Of a stretch of DNA of 64,000 nt, positions 28,007-40,159 are shown piece by piece. The position numbers and the translations under genes were made by a program. The stretch spans positions 1,674,001-1,738,000 of the forward strand of contig NZ_CP047393.1 of the NCBI RefSeq assembly GCF_009858175.1. Reading direction: 5' to 3'. The notes below the pieces were generated by a model. That model saw only the letters and a list, made by a program, of their open reading frames with translations. It had not been told where the DNA came from and made no database searches. How positions within the stretch are numbered: position 1 is the stretch's first letter; every line of letters begins with the position of its first letter. The DNA is from Pontibacillus sp. HMF3514 (lineage in GTDB: Bacteria > Bacillota > Bacilli > Bacillales > BH030062).

Positions 28007-31000
28007 AGAAAATTCTCGTAATAGGATCAGGACCCATCATTATAGGCCAAGCTGCTGAATTTGACTACTCTGGAACTCAAGCTTGCCAATCATTAAAAGA
28101 AGAAGGATATGAAGTCATTTTAGCAAACTCTAATCCAGCTACGATTATGACGGATCAAACGATTGCTGATGAAGTGTATATGGAACCATTAACAGTAGAC
28201 TTTTTAGCCAAAATCATTCGTAAAGAAAATCCGGATGCTCTCCTTCCAACCTTAGGTGGACAGACAGGATTAAATCTTGCTGTTGAATTAGAGGAAGCTG
28301 GCGTTCTTAATGAGTTTAACGTAGAGTTACTCGGAACTTCTTTAAGTGCTATCCAGCAAGCTGAAGATCGTGAAAAATTCCGTTCTCTTATGGGTGAATT
28401 AAATGAACCTGTGCCAGATAGTACGATTGTAAGTACGGTAGAAGAGGCTGTGGATTTTGCAGATGAGATTGGTTACCCAGTCATTGTTCGTCCGGCATAC
28501 ACAATGGGCGGAACTGGTGGTGGCATGTGTTACACAGAAGAAGAGTTACGTAACATTGCCGCTAGTGGTCTGCATTTATCCCCCGTCCAACAATGTTTAA
28601 TTGAGAAAAACATTGCAGGCTTTAAAGAGATCGAATATGAAGTAATGCGTGATAAACAAGATCATGCCATTGTGGTTTGTAACATGGAAAACTTTGACCC
28701 TGTTGGCATTCATACAGGGGACTCAGTGGTTGTTGCTCCAAGTCAGACACTTAGCGATCGTGAGTACCAGTTGCTACGTAATGCATCCTTGAAAATCATT
28801 CGCGCACTTGAGATTGAGGGGGGATGTAACGTTCAACTAGCTCTAGACCCTCACAGTTTCCAATATTACATCATCGAAGTGAACCCAAGGGTAAGTCGTT
28901 CATCTGCACTAGCATCTAAAGCAACTGGCTATCCAATTGCGAAAATCGCTGCGAAGATCGCCGTTGGATTAACGCTTGATGAAATGAAAAATCCGGTTAC
29001 AGAACAAACATATGCTTGCTTTGAACCTGCACTTGACTATATTGTAACCAAAATTCCTCGTTGGCCTTTTGATAAGTTCATTCAAGGACATCGTGTATTA
29101 GGAACGCAGATGAAAGCGACAGGGGAAGTTATGGCGATTGGAAGATCCTTTGAAGAGTCCCTTTTAAAAGCAGTAAGGTCTCTTGAGATTGGAACAGAGG
29201 AACTTTATATCGAAGAAATGAAAGACCTTAGTAAGGAAGAAATGGACCATCGTCTTCAAAAAGCAGATGATGAGCGTCTGTTTGTGCTTGCAGAAGCATT
29301 TAGAAGAGGGTACTCCGTTGAGCAAGTGGTAAGCCTTACGCAAATCGATCCTTTCTTCCTCACCAAGATTCATGCGCTTATATCTCTTGAGAATGAGTTA
29401 AGTGATAACCTGTGGGATCCACACCTCCTTAAACAGGCGAAAGAAAAAGGCTTATCAGACATTGCGTTGGCAAGACTATGGAACACAACCGAAGATGAAG
29501 TTTACGAATATAGGAAAAATCAAATGTGCGCCCCTGTTTACAAAATGGTAGACACGTGTGCTGCAGAATTTGAATCTACCACACCTTATTTCTATAGCAC
29601 GTATGAAGAAGAAAATGAAGCAGAGAGATCATCACGTGAAAAAGTACTTGTTTTAGGTTCTGGACCGATTCGAATTGGGCAAGGTGTAGAGTTTGACTAT
29701 GCCACAGTCCACTCTGTACTTGCTTTAAAAGAAGCGGGTTACGAAGCCATTATCATGAACAACAACCCAGAAACCGTATCAACAGACTTTAGTATTTCTG
29801 ACAAACTTTACTTTGAACCACTTAGTCTAGAAGATGTTATGCATGTTGTCGAAAATGAACAGCCAATGGGTGTCATTGTCCAGTTTGGCGGTCAAACAGC
29901 TATCAATCTAGCAGACGGATTAGCAAGAAGAGGTGTAAAACTACTGGGGACTTCTCTTGAAGCGATTGATCGCTCCGAAGACCGAGATAAATTTGAACAC
30001 ACGCTTTCTAAAATTGGCGTCCCTCAACCACAAGGCGTCACAGCTACAAGTACGGAAGAAGCTATTGAAACATCCGAATGCTTAGGATTCCCTCTTGTAG
30101 TCCGACCATCCTATGTGCTTGGTGGAAGAGCGATGGAGATTGTTTATGATAAAGAAGAGCTCAAACGATACATGGCTGAAGCGGTACGCGTTCATGCTGA
30201 TCATCCGGTTTTAATTGATCGTTATATGACAGGGATTGAAATCGAAGTAGATGCCATTAGTGACGGAGATACAGTCGTGATCCCTGGAGTTATGGAACAT
30301 ATCGAACGTGCTGGTGTTCACTCAGGTGACTCTATTGCTGTATATCCAACGCAACGAATTTCTCCTGAAATGAAACAACGTTGTGTGGATTACACCATTC
30401 GAATTGCAAAAGAACTAGGCATTAAAGGATTAATTAATATTCAGTTTGTTCTTCATAACGATGAAGTTTATGTACTTGAAGTGAATCCAAGATCAAGTCG
30501 TACAGTTCCATTCTTAAGTAAGATCACAGGTGTAACGATGGCTAATCTAGCAACCAAAGTGATATTAGGAAACAAACTAACGGACTTCGGTCTACAAGAC
30601 GGGGTAATGCCAGAACCAGATGATGTTTTTGTAAAAGTTCCAGTATTCTCTTTTGATAAATTACGCAGTGTAGACACGTACCTTGGACCTGAAATGAAAT
30701 CAACAGGGGAAGTTATTGGTCGAGATGTAACATTAGAAAAAGCTTTATATAAAGGATTAACCGCATCAGGTATCCATATCCCAACTGCAGGATCTGTCCT
30801 TTTAACGATTGCAGATCAGGATAAAAGTGAGCTATTAGAGATTGCTACACGTTTCCATCAGTTAGGATTTAATCTATATGCAACAGAAGGAACAGGGCAA
30901 GTGATATCTGATGAAGGGCTTCCAATCAACATTGTCGATAAAATTGGAGAAGGAGACTATACGGTCCTAGATGTAGTAGAGAACGAAACAGTCCAATTTG

Positions 31001-31181
31001 TTGTAAATACTTTAACGAATGGTACACAACCACGTACAGATGGATTCCGCATTCGACGTGAATCGGTTGAACATGGCATTCCTTGCTTAACATCTCTTGA
31101 TACAGCACATGCCATTCTACGTGTAATTGAATCTATGACGTTTACGGCGAAATCAATGCCGAAACAAGAGGTAGGGGTACC

Positions 31182-31188
<7 letters not shown>
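27985..31188 (+). CDS. carB: Carbamoyl phosphate synthase large subunit
   Basis: A 1067-residue subunit (B. subtilis PyrAB) with two homologous ATP-grasp halves: residues about 1-400 phosphorylate bicarbonate and about 550-935 phosphorylate carbamate. Matching signatures are visible in each half ([19 protein letters not shown] and [19 protein letters not shown], each quoted as one segment; [20 protein letters not shown] and [17 protein letters not shown]). The C-terminal MGS-like allosteric domain (about 935-1067) binds effectors. It overlaps carA by 22 bp and pyrK by 7 bp. Confidence 0.97.
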
Positions 31189-33602
<2,414 letters not shown>

Positions 33603-34278
33603 TATAAATGCACTTCAATTAAGTCCTAAGAAACCGTTCCAGTGGTCTTCAGGAATACTTTCTCCTGTTTATTGTGATAATCGTTTAGTGATGAGCTATG
33701 TGGATGTACGTAAAACTGTAACAAGAGAACTAGCTAATACAATAAAAGAGGATTTCCCTGAAGTAGAAGTTATAGCTGGTTGTGCCACAGCTGGCATTCC
33801 TCATGCTGCTTTCGTAGCTGATCAATTAAATTTGCCAATGGTATATGTACGTGATAAGGCAAAGAGCCATGGTAAACAAAACCGTATTGAAGGGCATATA
33901 GAAGAGGGACAAAAAGTAGTGGTCATAGAAGATTTAATTTCCACTGGAAAAAGTTCTATTCAAGCAGCTAAAAGTTTACAAGATGAAGGCTTGAATGTTC
34001 TAGGAGTTTCAGCCATCTTCACTTATGGGTTAAAAAAAGCTGAGCAAGCTTTCCAACAAGAATCCCTTCCACATGTTGCGTTAACGAACTTTGCTGAGCT
34101 GCTGACTTATATGACGGATCATGGTCACTTGGAGCTTGAAGAGAAAGAGCGACTTATGCAATGGAGTGAAGATCCGAATGCGTTTTCCTTAACATACCAG
34201 TCTTGAGAACCTTGCCATTTTCAGTAAGCAAGTGTACAATCATGACAAAGCATGAATCCTAAAGGCAGTGATACGAAT

Positions 34279-34551
34279 ATGTCCTTCAAAAGACAAGCTT
34301 TGATTATGGTTGGTAATGCAGTGATTGGATTATTTACATGTTATTTATATTTGTATTTTTGGATTGCATTTTCCTTTAATGGTTCGATCATTAGTATAGA
34401 AGCATTAATGAGCCTGTTGATTTCTCTGTTAGTATTTGGAGTATTTAACGCTCTTGTGATCAAAGAGCATAAAAAAGTAGGCTGGATCTATGCTGCCACT
34501 ACTTATATCGGAACCATAGCACTATTTATTTTGATATTCTCAGTTTCGTAA
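34279..34551 (+). CDS. Hypothetical small membrane protein
   Basis: A 90-residue protein (99 if the upstream ATG at 34252 is used) with three predicted membrane segments: about residues 7-27, 34-54 and 68-88. I do not recognise the family. ATG 34279 is chosen because AGGCAGTGA lies about 8 bases upstream, while 34252 has no Shine-Dalgarno. It follows pyrE by 72 bp without an intervening terminator and is closed by a strong terminator, so it may be the last gene of the pyr transcript. No charged or catalytic motif suggests a role. Confidence 0.6.
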   Translation: MSFKRQALIMVGNAVIGLFTCYLYLYFWIAFSFNGSIISIEALMSLLISLLVFGVFNALVIKEHKKVGWIYAATTYIGTIALFILIFSVS

Positions 34552-34604
34552 TAGATATATAAATGATAAGTTAACACGATAAATTATTCTAAATTATAGG
34601 ATAC

Positions 34605-34640
34605 CCAGAGATCATTATGATCTCTGGTTTTTATTTTATA
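34605..34640 (+). terminator. Intrinsic terminator of the pyr transcript
   Basis: CCAGAGATC (34605-34613) and GATCTCTGG (34619-34627) form a perfect stem followed by TTTTTATTTT. Confidence 0.92.
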
Positions 34641-34672
34641 AAAGGTTTTTTATGTTAAATGTTATTCAATTA

Positions 34673-35264
34673 AATGGCAGGATTGTTGAAGACTTGAAAC
34701 TGAGAAGAGTCCGTTGCTGTTGAGTAATTTGTTGCGGTCAGTGAAACGGCAAGCCTGTTGTTGCCCCACACGACGTGGGGTAGTTCTACGTTGCCACATG
34801 ATGTGGCGGTTTTAGTAGAACCTCCATTGTATAGCCTCCTCGTTCCTGCGGGGTCTCGTCTTGCCTTTGCTACCACGACAGTTTGCCGTTTCCTTCCCTC
34901 CACGCGATTATGGAAACTAACGGACCATAATTTGGCTATCCCACCTCATGTTGGTTGGAAATCATATTCAGAGAAGTTGTTCAGAGCCTTGTCATGATAG
35001 GGTTATACTACCTGGAATCAGAACACCTCATCCCAAAACTAAGGCGGTTCCGTTAATCTCCATTCGGCTAAGGTGGGCTGTGGAACGGGTTGACTCCTCC
35101 GGTAGAAAGGGCGAGCGAGATCCCGCAGGAACGAAGTGACGAGGAAGCTCGATCGGTCTTCCGGGGAAAGCAACCCGTTCCACAGCCCGCCGATCTGCAC
35201 AAAAGCAACGGAACCATACGCACATTATCTCGATTCCAAGTCTTCCAGATAAGGGGGCTTTAGT
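34673..35264 (+). repeat. Composite intergenic repeat, copy D
   Basis: A 592-bp element between the pyr operon and rqcH. The outer ends are inverted: GAAGACTTG (34688-34696) with CAAGTCTTC (35237-35245), and CCGTTGCT (34711-34718) with AGCAACGG (35204-35211). Module 1 (GAAACGGCAA near 34742 with TTTGCCGTTTC near 34880) includes the hairpins CCCCACACGACGTGGGG and CCACATGATGTGG. Module 2 has 18-nt arms GGGCTGTGGAACGGGTTG (35075-35092) and CAACCCGTTCCACAGCCC (35171-35188), again perfectly complementary and again a different variant. Confidence 0.88.
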
Positions 35265-35290
35265 TGAAGAATAGTCTAAAAGCTCAGTTA

Positions 35291-35329
35291 AAAAGCAGTT
35301 CAATCAAGGTTATTGATTGAACTGCTTTT
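35291..35329 (-). terminator. Terminator of rqcH (probably bidirectional)
   Basis: AAAAGCAGTTCAATCA (35291-35306) pairs with TGATTGAACTGCTTTT (35314-35329), perfect over 16 bp. The minus-strand exit carries a T-run just beyond the rqcH 3' end. Confidence 0.9.
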
Positions 35330-35349
35330 CCCATTGTAAGTCTTTTCGT

Positions 35350-37056
35350 TTACGCTTTTAATGATCGGATGATCGCTTCGTCTGGTGTTACAAATAACGT
35401 TTTTTGATTGTCGTACGTTACAAAGCCTGGTTTGGCACCGCTTGGTTTTTTAACATGACGAATTTTTGTATAGTCCACCGGCACGGATGATGAGGCTTTT
35501 GATTTACTAAAATAGGCTGCTAATTGAGCTGCTTCTAAAAGGGTATCCTCGCTCGGTTCACTGCTCCGAATAACAACGTGAGATCCAGGGATATCTTTCG
35601 TATGAAGCCACGTATCCTCTTTATGAGCCATTTTATTCGTAACATATTCGTTTTGCTTATTGTTTTTCCCAACCAGAATCGTTGTACCGTCTGTTGACTG
35701 ATACGTTTCTGGTTGTGGGACGTGTGGTTTTTTCTTTTTCTTCTTTTGTTCTGGTTTTGCTTTAAGATACCCTTCTTCTCGCAATTCTTCACGCATTTCT
35801 TCAATGTCTTCTTCACGAGCTGAATCAATCTGTTGAAGTAGCTGTTCAAAATATCGAATTTCTTGTTTTGCTTTCTCAATCTCTTGTAAAACCACTTCAC
35901 CTGATTTCTTCATTTTTTGGTAGGTTTGGAAATAGGCCTGAGCATTTTCGCTTGGCGTTTTATTTGGGTTTAACTCGATAGTGAGTTCTGATTGTTCAGG
36001 GTCGTAGTAATCCACTACAGTTACAGACTCATCGCCAGGCTTCACTAAGTGCATGTGAGCAGTAAGAAGTTCACCGTATCGTTGATATTGATCAGCTTGT
36101 TCGGCTTTCTTTAAGGTTTCGTGGTGTTTCTTTATTTTACGTTCATTTTTCTCTTTTTCATTTTTCATAAAGCGTGCTAAGTCACCAGCTTGTTGCTTCA
36201 CTCGATCACGTTCAGCTTTACCAGAATAATAAGCATCGAGCATAGCGCTTACTGTTTTGAATGTTTCAGGCTCAGCACCTTTAGATTGCAGTGGGACCAC
36301 ATAAAAGATTTCCTTAGGGTCACGGATGATTAATGGTGTGTATTCATGGTTGAGCAAGGTGGATTTAACATCCTCAAACACTTGCTTGTACTTTTCTGAT
36401 GATCCGAGTCGTGCTCTATAGGCGATTTCAGTCGCAATCATAGGAGAGAAACCCATTAATATCCCCATAATTTGTTTGTCCATTTTACCAGCATTAAAAT
36501 CAAGCTTTTTAACGAACTGTTCACTGTCTAGCTTGAGCGGGTTCGTTTTTCCTTGCCTAGGTGGTAAAACGTATGAATGGCCTGGCAGTAATGTTCGGTG
36601 GCGGTTTTGAGCTGGGGAGATGTGTTTAATGCTGTCTAAAATCATCTCGCGCTCTTGATCTACGAGGAGTATATTACTGTGTTTCCCCATAATTTCTACA
36701 ACAAGCGTTTTGGTTTTTTCGTCACCAATTTCATCTTTTCCTCTAACGTTTATACGAATGATACGTTCCATTTCTTCTTGTTCGATGGATTCAATAAATC
36801 CACCGACTAAATGCTTACGCAGAAGCATACAAAACATTGGCGGTTCTTTAGGGTTTTGAAAGCTCATATCTGTATTGTGCATACGTGCATAGGAGGGGTG
36901 GGCTGAGATTAATAAGGAATGATTTTTACCTCCGCTACGTACCGTAAATACAAGCTCTGTTTGTGTTGGTTGATAGATCTTCATAATTCTTCCGGGAGTT
37001 AACGTCTGTTCTAATTCATGAGTTACCGCCCGGGTGACAACTCCATCAAATGACAT
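35350..37056 (-). CDS. rqcH: Ribosome quality control protein RqcH (NFACT)
   Basis: A 568-residue NFACT protein (B. subtilis YloA). It binds stalled 50S-peptidyl-tRNA and recruits tRNA-Ala so that a C-terminal alanine tail marks the nascent chain for degradation. NFACT-N (MSFDGVVTRAVTHELEQ) is followed by HhH, a coiled coil (about 275-430) and the NFACT-R domain (LVGKNNKQNEYVTNKMA, WLHTKDIPGSHVVIR). The start at 37056 was chosen for GAGGTGAT upstream and the MSFDG beginning. At residues 97-98 it has Glu-Arg where B. subtilis has the functional Asp97-Arg98. It is divergent from yloB. Confidence 0.93.
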   Translation of the reverse strand: MSFDGVVTRAVTHELEQTLTPGRIMKIYQPTQTELVFTVRSGGKNHSLLISAHPSYARMHNTDMSFQNPKEPPMFCMLLRKHLVGGFIESIEQEEMERIIRINVRGKDEIGDEKTKTLVVEIMGKHSNILLVDQEREMILDSIKHISPAQNRHRTLLPGHSYVLPPRQGKTNPLKLDSEQFVKKLDFNAGKMDKQIMGILMGFSPMIATEIAYRARLGSSEKYKQVFEDVKSTLLNHEYTPLIIRDPKEIFYVVPLQSKGAEPETFKTVSAMLDAYYSGKAERDRVKQQAGDLARFMKNEKEKNERKIKKHHETLKKAEQADQYQRYGELLTAHMHLVKPGDESVTVVDYYDPEQSELTIELNPNKTPSENAQAYFQTYQKMKKSGEVVLQEIEKAKQEIRYFEQLLQQIDSAREEDIEEMREELREEGYLKAKPEQKKKKKKPHVPQPETYQSTDGTTILVGKNNKQNEYVTNKMAHKEDTWLHTKDIPGSHVVIRSSEPSEDTLLEAAQLAAYFSKSKASSSVPVDYTKIRHVKKPSGAKPGFVTYDNQKTLFVTPDEAIIRSLKA

Positions 37057-37078
37057 GGTAATCACCTCGCAGTTATCT

Positions 37079-37087
37079 ATTATAGCA
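37079..37087 (-). promoter_or_regulatory. Extended -10 promoter for rqcH
   Basis: On the minus strand TGCTATAAT matches the extended -10 consensus, with its 3' edge 23 bp upstream of the rqcH start. No good -35 is seen at 17 bp. Confidence 0.6.
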
Positions 37088-37314
37088 TGTTTCAAGTACG
37101 CTTTGGTATTGAGAAGGGAGTAGGTACCTTTTGTGCTCTTTGAAAAATAAATAGACAGAACTATTTAATCTTCTTTTGGATATAACCCGCTACGTTTATA
37201 GCTGCTTAGTACTTCATTCTTCAAGTGATAACTTTCCATCAAAGACTTTCTAGCATTTTCTTGGACGAGTTTGAATAAGTATAAGACAGAATTTCATACT
37301 TGGAGGAATGTAGC

Positions 37315-39972
37315 GTGAAATGGTATCAGTATGAAACAGAAAGCTTAGCAAGAAAACTCGCTGTAAACATACGAGAAGGCTTGTCGGAAAAACAAGCAGA
37401 GGAACGGTTGTCCAAATTTGGGCCTAATGTTTTAGAGGAGGGGTCAGCAACAAACTGGCTCATTCTATTTTTTCGCCAATTTCAAGATTTTATGGTCCTG
37501 GTTCTATTAGCCGCAACACTAATATCAGGATTACTAGGAGAGTATGTAGATGCAATAGCAATTATGGCCATTGTGTTTATTAATGGTGTTCTTGGTTTCA
37601 TACAGGAGCAAAAGGCAGAGAAATCTCTTTCTAAATTAAAAGAGTTGTCTGCACCCCAAGCTTCCGTTTTGCGAGATGGCGAATGGAGAAAGGTGCCTTC
37701 TTCAGAACTCGTGGTGGGAGATGTTGTGAAAATCTCTAGTGGAGATCGTGTTAGTGCAGATCTCCGTTTGGTTGATGTGAAATCTCTGGAAATGGAGGAA
37801 TCATCTCTTACTGGTGAGTCCTTACCTGTAGCCAAAAACGCAAAGGAGCTAGCTGATGAAAATGTAGAAATAGGCGATCAGTTAAATATGGCTTTTTCAG
37901 GCACCCTGGTTACTAGAGGGAGTGGAGTGGGGGTAGTTGTTGGTACTGGAATGAATACAGCTATGGGGCAAATTGCTTCTATGCTCGTGAGTACAGAACG
38001 CGTTCAAACACCGCTTGAGCGCAAGCTTGCTGAATTAGGGAAAATCTTAATTATTACTGCACTATTATTAACTGCATTTGTAGTTGTTCTTGGTGTCATT
38101 CAAGGTCATCCACTTTATAACATGTTCCTTGCTGGTGTTTCACTCGCTGTAGCAGCTATACCAGAAGGATTGCCTGCTATTGTAACGGTAGCCTTATCAC
38201 TAGGTGTACAAAGGATGATTAAAAAACGTGCCATTGTTCGTAAACTCTCAGCAGTAGAGACGTTAGGTTGTGCATCTGTGATCTGTTCGGACAAGACAGG
38301 AACGATGACAGAAAACCAAATGACGGTGAAACAAGCTTTTACTTTATCTGATCGTTTTCATGTTTCAGGTGAAGGATACGATATAGATGGAAGCTACTAT
38401 GACGGTGAACATAAAGTGAATCCGATGGAAGTTCCACTTATGCGTGATATGTTAACATACGGTGCTTTATGTAATCACTCAACCCTTCGTCAGAAAGATA
38501 ACCAATATTATATAGATGGAGATCCGACTGAAGGAGCTTTACTTGTTGCTGCAAGAAAAGCAGGGGTTGCTGAAAAGGATCTTTCTTCCTATACAGTCAT
38601 ACATGAAATCCCGTTTGATTCTGACCGTAAACGAATGAGCATGGTCGTGGAGGATGACCAGCGTAATCGTTTTGTCATCACAAAAGGGGCACCTGATGTT
38701 TTATTACCGAGAGTCAAATATGTGAGAACCGATAGTGGACAGGCGCCAATTAAACCTAAAGATGAGAGAAAGATAGAGAATGCTCTTTATGAAATGGCTG
38801 ATGGTGCATTACGAACCATTGCGATTTGTATCAAACCTTTAAAACCGACAGATTCCTTAAAAGATTTTGAATTAGAGAAGAATCTAGTTTTTGTAGGACT
38901 CACAGGGATGATCGACCCACCTCGAAAAGAAGTGAAACAAGCAATACGAGAGTGTAAAGAAGCGGGGATTAAAACGGTCATGATAACAGGTGATCATGCC
39001 AAAACAGCACGAGCTATTGCCTTAGACCTTAACCTTATGCCAGAGGATGGTTTGGTTCTGGAAGGGAATCAGCTTAGCACGATGTCACAAACAGAACTTG
39101 AAGATATCATTGATGACGTCTATGTATTTGCTCGTGTAACACCTGAACATAAATTACGTATTGTGAAAGCCTTCCAAAAACAAGGGCATGTCGTAGCGAT
39201 GACAGGCGACGGTGTAAATGATGCGCCTGCGATTAAAGCGAGTGATATAGGTATTGCAATGGGGAGAAGTGGGACGGATGTTGCGAAAGAATCTTCATCT
39301 CTCATATTACTAGATGATAACTTTGCAACGATCAAATCTGCCATTCATGAAGGACGTAACATCTATGAAAACATACGGAAGTTTATTCGATACTTACTAG
39401 CTTCGAACGTTGGAGAAATTTTGGTTATGTTATTCGCCATGTTGTTAGCACTTCCTTTACCGCTAGTTCCGGTTCAAATTTTATGGGTGAATCTAGTTAC
39501 GGATGGTTTACCGGCCATGGCGTTAGGGTTGGATAAATCTGAAGGAAACGTTATGCAGCGCGCCCCTCGAAACCCTAAAGAAGGAATTTTTTCAAGAGGT
39601 CTTGGCTTTAAAATTATTTCCCGTGGTTTCATGATTGGAATCGTGACGTTAATTGCATTTATGCTGGCGTATCAAGGGGATCCTGAACATTTACGTTATG
39701 GTCAGACAGTTGCATTTACTACGTTAGTCATGGCACAGCTTATTCATGTTTTTGATTGCCGTAGTGATCGTTCGGTTTTTGCCAGAAATCCTTTTTCAAA
39801 CTTGTACCTTGTAGGAGCAGTTATTTCGTCTATATTATTACTTATGGTTGTTATTTATTATCAACCACTACAAGACGTGTTCCATACAATGAATTTAGGT
39901 TTTAGAGATTGGATCTTCATACTAGCACTAAGTGCAATACCTACTGCTTTGTTTGGCTATACGAAAAAATAA
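37315..39972 (+). CDS. yloB: Calcium-type P2A P-type ATPase YloB
   Basis: An 885-residue SERCA-like cation pump (B. subtilis YloB, Ca2+-transporting and germination-linked). The TGES dephosphorylation loop is in SSLTGESLP, the ion-site helix M4 has AAIPEGLPAIV, the phosphorylated aspartate is in SDKTGTMTEN, and the hinge GDGVNDAPAIK and M5-M6 region (IRKFIRYLLASNVGEI, LWVNLVTDGLPAMALG) are intact. Ten transmembrane helices are expected. GTG 37315 has GGAGGA 7 bases upstream; the in-frame TTG at 37300 overlaps that Shine-Dalgarno. A terminator follows. Confidence 0.94.
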   Translation: MKWYQYETESLARKLAVNIREGLSEKQAEERLSKFGPNVLEEGSATNWLILFFRQFQDFMVLVLLAATLISGLLGEYVDAIAIMAIVFINGVLGFIQEQKAEKSLSKLKELSAPQASVLRDGEWRKVPSSELVVGDVVKISSGDRVSADLRLVDVKSLEMEESSLTGESLPVAKNAKELADENVEIGDQLNMAFSGTLVTRGSGVGVVVGTGMNTAMGQIASMLVSTERVQTPLERKLAELGKILIITALLLTAFVVVLGVIQGHPLYNMFLAGVSLAVAAIPEGLPAIVTVALSLGVQRMIKKRAIVRKLSAVETLGCASVICSDKTGTMTENQMTVKQAFTLSDRFHVSGEGYDIDGSYYDGEHKVNPMEVPLMRDMLTYGALCNHSTLRQKDNQYYIDGDPTEGALLVAARKAGVAEKDLSSYTVIHEIPFDSDRKRMSMVVEDDQRNRFVITKGAPDVLLPRVKYVRTDSGQAPIKPKDERKIENALYEMADGALRTIAICIKPLKPTDSLKDFELEKNLVFVGLTGMIDPPRKEVKQAIRECKEAGIKTVMITGDHAKTARAIALDLNLMPEDGLVLEGNQLSTMSQTELEDIIDDVYVFARVTPEHKLRIVKAFQKQGHVVAMTGDGVNDAPAIKASDIGIAMGRSGTDVAKESSSLILLDDNFATIKSAIHEGRNIYENIRKFIRYLLASNVGEILVMLFAMLLALPLPLVPVQILWVNLVTDGLPAMALGLDKSEGNVMQRAPRNPKEGIFSRGLGFKIISRGFMIGIVTLIAFMLAYQGDPEHLRYGQTVAFTTLVMAQLIHVFDCRSDRSVFARNPFSNLYLVGAVISSILLLMVVIYYQPLQDVFHTMNLGFRDWIFILALSAIPTALFGYTKK

Positions 39973-40000
39973 GAGATTAAATACTAAATGCATTTTGCTT

Positions 40001-40033
40001 AAAAGGGCTTGAACTTATTCAAGCTCTTTTTTT
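40001..40033 (+). terminator. Intrinsic terminator after yloB
   Basis: AAAGGGCTTGAA pairs with TTCAAGCTCTTT (one G-U pair) and runs into seven T. Confidence 0.92.
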
Positions 40034-40105
40034 ATGTTCGATATCAGCTTTTTATACTAATTACAAAGATTTTTCATAGAAAACCATTGAAAAACTACCT
40101 AAAAG

Positions 40106-40140
40106 CGAATATTATAATAATTGTTTGTTATTAATATTCG
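40106..40140 (+). promoter_or_regulatory. Inverted repeat before purine permease (possible PurR site)
   Basis: CGAATATT (40106-40113) and AATATTCG (40133-40140) are inverted around an AT-rich core, just before the permease start. Purine permease genes in Bacillus carry paired PurBoxes with CGAA/TTCG cores at similar spacing. The match is partial, since the usual CCGAAC is lacking. No purine riboswitch is seen. Confidence 0.3.
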
Positions 40141-40159
40141 TAAAAGTTAGGTGTTGACC

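Noticed and set aside
34758-35303. Open frames on both strands across repeat copy D
   Set aside because: They cross the hairpin arms and the right terminus of the element; not genes.
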